Source: Neoaquamicrobium sediminum
GTDB lineage: Bacteria; Pseudomonadota; Alphaproteobacteria; Rhizobiales; Rhizobiaceae
DNA: 64,000 nt
Assembly: GCF_013240295.1 (NCBI RefSeq)
Contig: NZ_JABETK010000001.1
Coordinates: forward strand, 1,364,001-1,428,000
Reading direction: 5' to 3'
Of the stretch, positions 57,605 through 64,000 are shown one piece after another. A program made the translations under genes and the position numbers. The notes below the pieces were generated by a model. The model made no database searches. It had not been told where the DNA came from and saw only the letters and a program-made list of their open reading frames with translations. Position 1 is the stretch's first letter; every line of letters starts with the position of its first letter.

Positions 57605-58294
57605 TCAAACGCCGAGATAGCGGTCCTGAAGCGATGGTGTGAGTTCATCCGGGCGACCGCTCCAGACGGTAGCGCCCTTTTCCAGCACCACGCAGCGATC
57701 GGCCGAGGGCAGCAGTTCGGACAGCGTCTTGTCGACGATGAGGATCGACTGGCCCTCCGCCTTCAGCACGCGGATCACGGCCCAGATGTCGTTGCGGATC
57801 ACGGGCGCGAGGCCTTCGGTCGCCTCATCGAGGATCAGCAGGCGCGGATTGGTCATCAGCGCGCGGCCGATCGCCAGCATCTGCTGCTCGCCTCCCGAGA
57901 GTGTGCGCGCCATCTGGTCACGTCGCTCTTCCAGCCGCGGAAACAGCCGGTTAATCTCGCCGAGGTTCCAGCGGCCCGAGCGGGCGGCGGCGGCAAGCAG
58001 GTTCTCCGCAACCGTGAGATTGGGGAAGCAGCGGCGGCCTTCCGGCACCAGTCCGATGCCCAGCCGGGCGATCCGATGGGGCCGCATGGCCTGTATCTCG
58101 CGCCCGCCAAGCCGCACCTTGCCGGCACGCGCCGGGGTCATTGCGAGTATCGAGCGGATGGTCGTGGTCTTGCCCATGCCGTTGCGGCCCATCAGTGCCA
58201 CGACCTCGCCCTCGGCAACGTCCAGATCGACACCGAACAGCGCCTGGCTCGCGCCGTAGAAGGTCTCCAGCCCGGCAATCTCGAGCAGCTTCAT
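57605..58294 (-). CDS. livF: Branched-chain-type ABC transporter ATP-binding protein LivF
   Basis: A 229-aa ATPase with Walker A GRNGMGKTTT, signature TLSGGEQQMLAIGRA and Walker B LILDEATEGLAP, ending in the family's YLGV. It overlaps the LivG stop by 4 nt. It forms the ATPase pair with LivG for an amino-acid or aromatic-acid importer. Linkage to kynA suggests tryptophan-related compounds as cargo. Confidence 0.93.
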   Translation of the reverse strand: MKLLEIAGLETFYGASQALFGVDLDVAEGEVVALMGRNGMGKTTTIRSILAMTPARAGKVRLGGREIQAMRPHRIARLGIGLVPEGRRCFPNLTVAENLLAAAARSGRWNLGEINRLFPRLEERRDQMARTLSGGEQQMLAIGRALMTNPRLLILDEATEGLAPVIRNDIWAVIRVLKAEGQSILIVDKTLSELLPSADRCVVLEKGATVWSGRPDELTPSLQDRYLGV

Positions 58295-59040
58295 TCGGCA
58301 CCTCCCAGATAGGCGCGTCGGACCTCCGGATCGCTGCGTATCTCATCGACGGTGCCGGTTGCGATCACCCGGCCATAGACCAGCACCGAGATGCGGTCGG
58401 CCAGCGCGAACACGGCGTCCATGTCGTGTTCAACCAGCAGGATCGGCGCCTCACGGCGCAGCCCGTCGAGGAAACCTGTCAGGGTCTTCGACCCCTCCGG
58501 GCCCATGCCGGCCATCGGTTCGTCGAGCAGGAAGGCCCGCGACCCGAGCGCGAGCGCGATGGCGATCTCGAGTTGGCGGCGCTCGCCGTGCGAAAGCTCT
58601 GCGGCCGCAACACGGGCGCGGTCCTTGAGGCCGGCGCGTTCCAGCGCCGCCATCGCAGGCTCGACCAGCGTCGCATCACGCATCACCGGCTTGAAGAAGC
58701 GGAAGGATGTTCCCTGCCGCGACTGAACGGCAAGCATGACATTGCGCAGCGCCGAGAATTCGGGCGCCAGCGAGGACACCTGGAACGAACGCCCCAGGCC
58801 CATGCGGGCGCGCTCTGCCGCGCCGATATGGCTGACAGGCTTTCCTAGAAACTCGATCTCGCCGCTGTCCGGTTTCAGCGTGCCGGCGATCTGGTGGATG
58901 AGCGTCGACTTCCCGGCTCCATTGGGGCCGATCAGGGCGTGAATTTCGCCCGGAACGAGATCAATGCTGACATTCTCCGTTGCCCGCAACGCCCCGAAAG
59001 ACTTGCACAGATCACGGATGGCAAGAACGGCTTCAGCCAT
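58291..59040 (-). CDS. livG: Branched-chain-type ABC transporter ATP-binding protein LivG
   Basis: A 249-aa ATPase with Walker A GPNGAGKST, Q-loop region GLGRSFQVSSL, signature LSHGERRQLEIAIAL and Walker B FLLDEPMAGM. GGGAGGG lies before the ATG at 59040. The start overlaps the LivM end by 8 nt. It has the C-terminal extension typical of LivG. Confidence 0.93.
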   Translation of the reverse strand: MAEAVLAIRDLCKSFGALRATENVSIDLVPGEIHALIGPNGAGKSTLIHQIAGTLKPDSGEIEFLGKPVSHIGAAERARMGLGRSFQVSSLAPEFSALRNVMLAVQSRQGTSFRFFKPVMRDATLVEPAMAALERAGLKDRARVAAAELSHGERRQLEIAIALALGSRAFLLDEPMAGMGPEGSKTLTGFLDGLRREAPILLVEHDMDAVFALADRISVLVYGRVIATGTVDEIRSDPEVRRAYLGGAE

Positions 59041-60019
59041 GACGCGCCCTCCCGGCAAGCAATCCGATCAGCCCTCCACGGGCGAACAGAACGACACCAA
59101 GCAGCAGGAGCCCGAGGAAGAACTGCCAGCGTTCGGTCAGGCCGCCGAGGATGTATTCGAACATGACGAACAGCATCGCGCCTGCGAGCGGGCCGCACAG
59201 CCGGCCGACACCGCCCAGAATGATGAGCACGATGAACTCGCCCGACATGTGCCAGGACAGCATCGACGGGCTGACGAAGCGGTTGAGATCGGCATAGAGC
59301 GCCCCCGCCAGCGCGGTGATCATGCCCGAAATAACGAAAGCGACGAGCTTGATGCGGAAGGGCGCAATGCCGACGGAAGCGACACGCACCTCGTTCTGCC
59401 GCGAGGCCTGCAGCGCCGCTCCGAAACGCGAGTCGCGCAGCAGGGCAAACAGCACGAGGCCGACCACCAGCAACGCATAACAGATCAGGAAATAGTTTTG
59501 AGGCACGAGCGTGTTAACGCCCGGAAACGTGCTGCGGATCGTGATCGACAGCCCGTCTTCGCCGCCATAGGCGGGCCAGGAGATCGCGAAATAATAGGTC
59601 ATCTGCGCGAAGGCGAGCGTGATCATGATGAAATAGACGCCCGACGTACGCAGGCTTATGGAGCCGATCGCCGCCGCAAGCAGCCCGCCCGCCAGGATGG
59701 CAGCCGCCCATATCACGGGCATCAGCTTGCTGCCCGGCACCGCGAACAGTCCGAAATCAAGCGGCTGGCCCGAAAAGGCATGGCTAGCCAGGATGCCGGC
59801 CGCATAGCCGCCGATGCCGAAGAAGGCCGCGTGGCCAAACGACACCAGGCCGCCCAGGCCCAGCGCAATGTTGAGACCGATGGCCGCGAGGCCGAGGATT
59901 GCCATGCGGGTCGCAAGCGTGACGTAGAACGGCTTGCCGAGCTGCATGGCGATGAAAGGCACGGCCAGCAGCAGCAAGGCCAGAACCAGATTGATCGCCG
60001 TTTCGCGTGAGATCGTCAT
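59033..60019 (-). CDS. livM: Branched-chain-type ABC transporter permease LivM
   Basis: A 328-aa inner-membrane permease with about eight to ten helices. The core motif is GLNIALGLGGLVSFGHAAFFGIGGYAAG and the C-terminal family stretch is SGEFIVLIILGGVGRLCGPLAGA (in pieces). The start is at 60019, internal to a longer frame that begins in the LivH gene. It forms the channel with LivH. Confidence 0.93.
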   Translation of the reverse strand: MTISRETAINLVLALLLLAVPFIAMQLGKPFYVTLATRMAILGLAAIGLNIALGLGGLVSFGHAAFFGIGGYAAGILASHAFSGQPLDFGLFAVPGSKLMPVIWAAAILAGGLLAAAIGSISLRTSGVYFIMITLAFAQMTYYFAISWPAYGGEDGLSITIRSTFPGVNTLVPQNYFLICYALLVVGLVLFALLRDSRFGAALQASRQNEVRVASVGIAPFRIKLVAFVISGMITALAGALYADLNRFVSPSMLSWHMSGEFIVLIILGGVGRLCGPLAGAMLFVMFEYILGGLTERWQFFLGLLLLGVVLFARGGLIGLLAGRARHG

Positions 60020-60023
60020 CGCC

Positions 60024-60944
60024 TTACCCCTTCGCCGCAAAGAGGCCCTGCGGGCGCACCGCAAGAATGATGGCCATGACGATGTAAATCAGCATCGATG
60101 CGACCGCGCCGCCGACGAGACCCGCCCGCGACGGGTCCATAAACACACCGAAAAGCTGTGGCAGCAGGATGCGTCCCATCGTGTCGGTGAGACCGACCAG
60201 CAACGCGCCGACGAGCGCGCCCTTGATCGAGCCGATGCCGCCGATGACGATCACCACGAAGGCGAGGATGAGCACCGGCTCGCCCATGCCGACCTGCACG
60301 GATTGCAGCGCGCCGACCATTGCGCCCGCAAGGCCGGCAAGTGCCGCGCCCAGCGCGAACACAACCGTATAGAGCGTGCGGATGTCGACGCCCAGCGCCC
60401 CAATCATCTCACGGTCGGACTCGCCGGCGCGGATGCGCATGCCCAACCGGGTGCGCGAGATCAGGAGGAACAGCCCGACGGCGACGGCGACGCCGACGCC
60501 GATGATCGCCAGCCGGTAGAGCTGGTAGCGGGAGCCGCCCGGGATCGGGACGGTTCCCTGCAACAGCGGCGGGATGTCCAGATAGAGCGGAAAGGACCCG
60601 AAGAGCCAGCGCGTGCCTTCGGAGAAGATAAGGATCAGGGCAAAGGTCGCCAGAACCTGGTCGAGATGGTCGCGTTCGTACAGCCGCCTGATGACGAGGA
60701 TTTCGACCAGCGCGCCAGCAGCCGCAGCCGCAGCGAGGCTGGCCGCGAGCCCCAGCCAGAACGAGCCGGTCGCACCCGCGACCGCGGCACAGGCGAACGC
60801 GCCGACCATATAGAGTGACCCGTGGGCAAGGTTGATCAGCCCCATGACGCCGAAGATCAGCGTCAGCCCGGCGGCCATGAGGAACAGCATCACACCGAGC
60901 TGTAGCCCGTTGAGAATCTGTTCGATGAAGAGAGCGGTTTGCAC
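60024..60944 (-). CDS. livH: Branched-chain-type ABC transporter permease LivH
   Basis: A 306-aa permease beginning MQTALFIEQILNGLQLGVMLF, with LIFGVMGLINLAHGSLYMVGAF as the LivH hallmark and VIVIGGIGSIKGALVGALLVG near the C-terminus. It lies 4 nt upstream of livM. A 196-bp gap with a palindromic repeat separates it from the binding-protein gene, so the permease and ATPase genes may be expressed at a lower level. Confidence 0.93.
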   Translation of the reverse strand: MQTALFIEQILNGLQLGVMLFLMAAGLTLIFGVMGLINLAHGSLYMVGAFACAAVAGATGSFWLGLAASLAAAAAAGALVEILVIRRLYERDHLDQVLATFALILIFSEGTRWLFGSFPLYLDIPPLLQGTVPIPGGSRYQLYRLAIIGVGVAVAVGLFLLISRTRLGMRIRAGESDREMIGALGVDIRTLYTVVFALGAALAGLAGAMVGALQSVQVGMGEPVLILAFVVIVIGGIGSIKGALVGALLVGLTDTMGRILLPQLFGVFMDPSRAGLVGGAVASMLIYIVMAIILAVRPQGLFAAKG

Positions 60945-61003
60945 GGGTGGAATGTCCGGGTCAGGCCTGTTGCTTCGCTGTCTGATGGGTGCGGCATTGT
61001 TGT

Positions 61004-61117
61004 CCCCTTTCCCCGTTCGTGGAGAGAGGTTTGAAGAAGGGGCGGCACGATGGTCTCAACAAGTCCCCGCCCCCTCATCCGCCTGCCGGCACCTTCTCCC
61101 CGCCTGCGGGGAGAAGG
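61004..61117. repeat. Rhizobial-type intergenic palindromic mosaic repeat
   Basis: The gap between the binding-protein gene and livH holds a perfect 11-bp stem-loop (CCTTCTCCCCG at 61092-61102, CGGGGAGAAGG at 61107-61117). Before it is a second stem GGGGCGG/CCGCCCC (61039-61045/61067-61073). A degraded third unit (CCCCTTTCCCCGTTCGTGG onward) begins at 61004. This build resembles the RIME-like mosaic elements scattered between genes in rhizobia. The stem may also stabilise the upstream binding-protein mRNA end. Confidence 0.65.
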
Positions 61118-61140
61118 AAGCCTGCCGCTAAGCGATGGAC

Positions 61141-62286
61141 CTACTGCAACGAGCACTCGGCCGCGTAGGCGTCCTTGTGATCGGTGAAGGCAGTCGAGAC
61201 GATCTTGTTCGTCAGCACGTCACCTTCCTTGATAACTTCGCGAACGTAGATGTCCTGTATCGGATGGTTGTTGGTGTTGAAGGAGAACTTGCCACGGACG
61301 CTGTCGAAGTCGGCTTCCTTCAGCGCGGCCCGGAACGCATCCGCGTCCTTGACACTCGCCTTGCCCGCCGCAGCGACGATAAGGTTCGCCGTGTCGTATG
61401 CCTGTGCGGCATAGACGGACGGCAGGCGGCCGTATTCGGCCTGGAAGGTTTCGACGAACTTTGCATTCGCCTCGTTGTCGAGATCCTTCGCCCAAGAACC
61501 GGAGTTCTTGACGCCGAGGGCCGCGTCACCGATCGCGCCCAGCACATCCTGGCTGAACGAGAAGCCGGGACCCATCAGCGGGATGTCGACGCCCGACTGC
61601 GCGTACTGCTTGGTAAAGGCGATGCCCATGCCGCCCGGAAGGAACATGAAGACGGAGTCGGCGCCGGAAGCGCGGATTTGCGCGATCTCGGCTGCGTAGT
61701 CGGTCTGACCGAGCTGGGTGTAGACCTCGCCCGTCAACTCGCCCTTGTAGAAGCGCTTGAAGCCGGTCAGCGCGTCGGTACCGGCCGGATAGTTCGGCGC
61801 AAGGATAAAGGTCTTCTGGTAGTCCTGGTTTGCATACTGGCCCATCGCCTCGTGGAAGTTGTCGTTCTGGTAGGCGACGTTGAAATAATTCTCGTTGCAC
61901 TGCGACCCGGCAAGCGGCGAGGGCCCCGCGTTGACAGAGAGGTAGAACTTGCCCTGCGCCACGGCGCTCGGCACGACGGCCATGGCAAGGTTCGACCAGA
62001 TGATGCCGGTCAAAATGTCGACCTGGTCCGACTGGATCATCTTGTCGGCGATCTGCACGGCGAGCTCGGGCTTCTGGCCGTCATCCTCGGTCACGACCTC
62101 GATCTCGGATGCCGCGTCGCCGGCATTCTTGAGCGCGAGCATGAAGCCGTCGCGGGCATCGATGCCGAGGCCAGCACCGCCGCCCGAAAGCGTGGTGATC
62201 ATTCCGATCTTGACCGGCTCCGCAAAAGCCGCGCCCGATACGCTCATGGCAAGCGCGGCAAGACCCGCTGCAATCACTTTCTTCAT
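61141..62286 (-). CDS. ABC transporter substrate-binding protein, LivJ/Peripla_BP_6 family
   Basis: A 381-aa periplasmic binding protein. The signal (MKKVIAAGLAALAMSVSG to AAFA) is followed by KIGMITTLSGGGAGLGID, the type I fold start. Later SQCNENYFNVAYQND and YPAGTDALTGFKRFY are typical of aromatic or branched-chain acid binders. GGGAG precedes the ATG at 62286. It lies directly after kynA and feeds the LivHMGF genes. Kynurenine, tryptophan or an aminobenzoate is the expected ligand (inference). Confidence 0.92.
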   Translation of the reverse strand: MKKVIAAGLAALAMSVSGAAFAEPVKIGMITTLSGGGAGLGIDARDGFMLALKNAGDAASEIEVVTEDDGQKPELAVQIADKMIQSDQVDILTGIIWSNLAMAVVPSAVAQGKFYLSVNAGPSPLAGSQCNENYFNVAYQNDNFHEAMGQYANQDYQKTFILAPNYPAGTDALTGFKRFYKGELTGEVYTQLGQTDYAAEIAQIRASGADSVFMFLPGGMGIAFTKQYAQSGVDIPLMGPGFSFSQDVLGAIGDAALGVKNSGSWAKDLDNEANAKFVETFQAEYGRLPSVYAAQAYDTANLIVAAAGKASVKDADAFRAALKEADFDSVRGKFSFNTNNHPIQDIYVREVIKEGDVLTNKIVSTAFTDHKDAYAAECSLQ

Positions 62287-62308
62287 AGTTTTACTCCCGT
62301 TGTTACCT

Positions 62309-62326
62309 GGAACCCCTCTGGGTTCC
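62309..62326. other. Leader hairpin before the LivJ-type gene
   Basis: GGAACCC-N4-GGGTTCC is a perfect 7-bp stem in the 112-bp gap between kynA and the binding-protein gene (62287-62398). It ends about 23 nt before the ATG. It could be a weak terminator of kynA or an mRNA-stabilising 5' hairpin for the abundant binding protein. Confidence 0.4.
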
Positions 62327-62398
62327 CTACGTTGGAAAAATCCGCGGGCCTTGGCCAGCCCGTCTCCTTAATTTTGTTGGGCCTTTGCGGCCGCCGCA

Positions 62399-63241
62399 TC
62401 AAAGCTCCGTCCTCACGGTCCAGAGTTCGGGGAAAAGCTCGACCTCCAGCATGCGCCGGAGATAGGAGACGCCTGCGGTGCCGCCCGTGCCCCGCTTGAG
62501 CCCAATGATACGTTCCACCGTCGTCACGTGATTGAACCGCCAGCGGCGGAAATAGTCCTCGAAATCGACCAGCTTCTCGGCCAGCTCGTAAAGCGCCCAA
62601 TGGGTTTCCGGCGCCCGATAGACGGCCTGCCAGGCAGCCTTGACGGCATCGTCCGGCTGTCGCGTGGCGCGCCAGTCCGTCCGTTTCGCATCACCGCCGA
62701 TGTCGAAGCCGTTGCGGGCAAGCAAGGCAATGGCCTCGTCGTAGAGGCTCGGCCGCGCAAGAATGGATTCGAGCCGCGCCAGGATTTCCGGCCGATGGTC
62801 GTGCGGCTTGAGCATGGCCGAATTCCGGTTGCCGGCAAGGAACTCGATGGCCCTGTATTGCCAGGACTGGAACCCCGACGACTGGCCGAGATCGCCGCGA
62901 AACCGCGTATATTCCGACGGCGTCATCGTGCGCAGGACGTCCCAGGCGCTGTTGAGCTGCTCGAAGATACGGGCAACGCGCGTCAGCATCTTGAAAGCCG
63001 GCTGAAGATCGTCACGCCGGATCGCCTCCATCGCCGAGGAAATCTCGTGGATGGCAAGCTTCATCCACAGTTCGGATGTCTGGTGCTGGATGATGAACAG
63101 CAACTCGTCGGGCGAGGCGGACAGGGTCTCCTGCGCGTCGAGAATTTTGTCCAGGTGCAGATAGTCGGCGTAGGACATCCGGCCGCGAAAGTCGGTCTGC
63201 GCGCCTTCAGGCGTCGTGGTCTTGGCGTTCTCTCCGGTCAC
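62399..63241 (-). CDS. kynA: Tryptophan 2,3-dioxygenase
   Basis: A 280-aa haem enzyme opening the indole ring of L-tryptophan to N-formylkynurenine. Residues match the Xanthomonas enzyme with an offset of two: His53 in [11 protein letters not shown] (55), Arg115 in YTRFRG (117, substrate carboxylate) and His238 in [13 protein letters not shown] (240, haem ligand). The GTG start overlaps the upstream ligase stop by 4 nt. It begins the kynurenine route; kynureninase is expected beyond the right edge. Confidence 0.95.
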   Translation of the reverse strand: MTGENAKTTTPEGAQTDFRGRMSYADYLHLDKILDAQETLSASPDELLFIIQHQTSELWMKLAIHEISSAMEAIRRDDLQPAFKMLTRVARIFEQLNSAWDVLRTMTPSEYTRFRGDLGQSSGFQSWQYRAIEFLAGNRNSAMLKPHDHRPEILARLESILARPSLYDEAIALLARNGFDIGGDAKRTDWRATRQPDDAVKAAWQAVYRAPETHWALYELAEKLVDFEDYFRRWRFNHVTTVERIIGLKRGTGGTAGVSYLRRMLEVELFPELWTVRTEL

Positions 63242-64000
63242 GCCACGCCTCCTTCACGCAGCCGGAACCGCTGGATCTTGCCGGTCTGCGTCTTCGGCAG
63301 TGCGGTCACGAATTTCACCGAGCGTGGGTATTTGTAGGGCGCGATCGTCGCCTTGACGTGGTCCTGCAGGGCGCGGATCGTATCGCCGTCGGCCACGGTT
63401 CCCGCGGCAAGCACGACATAGGCCTCGACGATCTGGCCACGCTCGTCATCCGGCGCGCCGATGACGGCGCATTCGGCAACGAACGCATGCGCCAGCAGCG
63501 CGGCCTCGACCTCCGGCCCGGCGATGTTGTAGCCGGCGGACAGGATCATGTCGTCGGAGCGGGCGGCGAAGCGGAAACGGCCGTTCTCGTCCTGCACGAA
63601 GGAATCGCCGGTGAGGTTCCAGCCGTCGCGCACATAATCCATCTGCCGCTCGTCGGCGAGATAGCGGCAGCCGGTCGGTCCGCGAACGGCAAGCCGGCCG
63701 ATCGTGCCGCGTGGCAGTTCCTTCATGTCGCCGTCGACGATCTTCGCCTCGTAGCCGGTCACCGGCCTGCCGGTCACGCCGGGTGCGCGATCGTCCAGCC
63801 GGTTGGAGATGAAGATGTGCAGCATCTCGGTCGCACCGATGCCGTCGAGGATAGGCTTGCCGGTCTTGGCAACCCACTCCTCGTAAACCGGGGCAGGCAG
63901 CGTCTCGCCCGCCGATACAGCGATGCGCAGCGACGACAGATCCGCGCCCTCGTCCATCGCCTTCATCATTGCGCGATAGGCGGTCGGTGCTGTGAATGAG
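63238..64000 (-). CDS. AMP-dependent acyl-CoA ligase, benzoate/2-aminobenzoate-CoA ligase type (partial)
   Basis: C-terminal part (about 253 residues in window) of an ANL-family ligase; the N-terminus lies beyond the right edge (upstream codons read [11 protein letters not shown]). Visible are [14 protein letters not shown], the adenylation motif [12 protein letters not shown], the hinge region [23 protein letters not shown] and the catalytic Lys in [20 protein letters not shown] is the benzoate-CoA-ligase-like form of the A5 motif. Coupled to kynA, it probably activates anthranilate formed from kynurenine. This is inference from context. Confidence 0.88.
   Translation of the reverse strand, partial: SFTAPTAYRAMMKAMDEGADLSSLRIAVSAGETLPAPVYEEWVAKTGKPILDGIGATEMLHIFISNRLDDRAPGVTGRPVTGYEAKIVDGDMKELPRGTIGRLAVRGPTGCRYLADERQMDYVRDGWNLTGDSFVQDENGRFRFAARSDDMILSAGYNIAGPEVEAALLAHAFVAECAVIGAPDDERGQIVEAYVVLAAGTVADGDTIRALQDHVKATIAPYKYPRSVKFVTALPKTQTGKIQRFRLREGGVA

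Noticed and set aside
61135..62499. 454-codon plus-strand frame
   Set aside because: It lies wholly opposite the LivJ-type gene and part of kynA, both clear genes, and its low-complexity translation has no recognisable domain.

Overview
The window is GC-rich chromosomal DNA from an alphaproteobacterium, most likely a member of the Rhizobiales (Phyllobacteriaceae/Mesorhizobium-like). Three things point there: the density of ABC transporter operons, a TGA-N9-TCA iron-responsive operator of the RirA type in front of an imelysin/di-haem operon, and a CTTCTCCCC...GGGGAGAAG intergenic palindrome of the kind common in rhizobial genomes. I saw no rRNA, tRNA, IS element, phage gene or CRISPR array.

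Layout. (1) 1-7973: a divergent amino-acid/amide catabolic cluster. On the minus strand are an N-formylglutamate amidohydrolase-like protein, an isochorismatase-fold hydrolase, an M20 deacylase and a Liv-type ABC importer running off the left edge. On the plus strand are an RpiR regulator, a glutamine-synthetase-family ligase and an ornithine-cyclodeaminase-family protein. (2) 7970-12969: an iron-regulated operon (IrpA, di-haem protein, imelysin, DUF1513) under a visible iron box. (3) 12986-24818: a methylthioribose or 5-deoxypentose salvage island. It has mtnK-mtnA plus two FMN-dependent 2-hydroxyacid oxidases on the minus strand, and an RbsABC-type importer, a SorC regulator and a class II aldolase/SDR fusion on the plus strand, around a 29-bp palindrome. 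(4) 25039-29622: a CysPTWA sulfate importer, an Rrf2 regulator and an unlisted 51-aa membrane peptide. (5) 29750-35136: an oppA-B-C-DF oligopeptide importer. (6) 35463-43239: housekeeping and mixed genes (acyltransferase, RNase D, M20 dipeptidase, polA, LysE exporter, rpe), with a strongly structured 135-nt segment between the dipeptidase and polA. (7) 43310-55555: a large xyloside-type operon (sugar ABC importer, GH43, aldo/keto reductase, Gfo/Idh/MocA oxidoreductase, two TIM-barrel isomerases, beta-propeller) controlled by a LacI regulator through two identical operators. (8) 55565-64000: gnd, then a tryptophan/kynurenine/aminobenzoate type operon (acyl-CoA ligase, kynA, LivJHMGF, Rid-family protein).

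Twelve otherwise intact genes carry reading-frame breaks, 14 in all. Every one is repaired by adding back a single base, in each case within a G/C-rich stretch, and the repaired genes have normal lengths. polA has two such breaks and the class II aldolase, cysA, oppA and gnd one each. This looks like a systematic base-call error in the assembly rather than gene decay, so I annotate these as single CDSs.

Best candidates for new biology: the salvage island with a dedicated importer and a fused aldolase-dehydrogenase; the amide/ligase/cyclodeaminase cluster; the GH43 operon with redox and isomerase enzymes that suggest oxidative glycoside processing; and the four-hairpin element upstream of polA.
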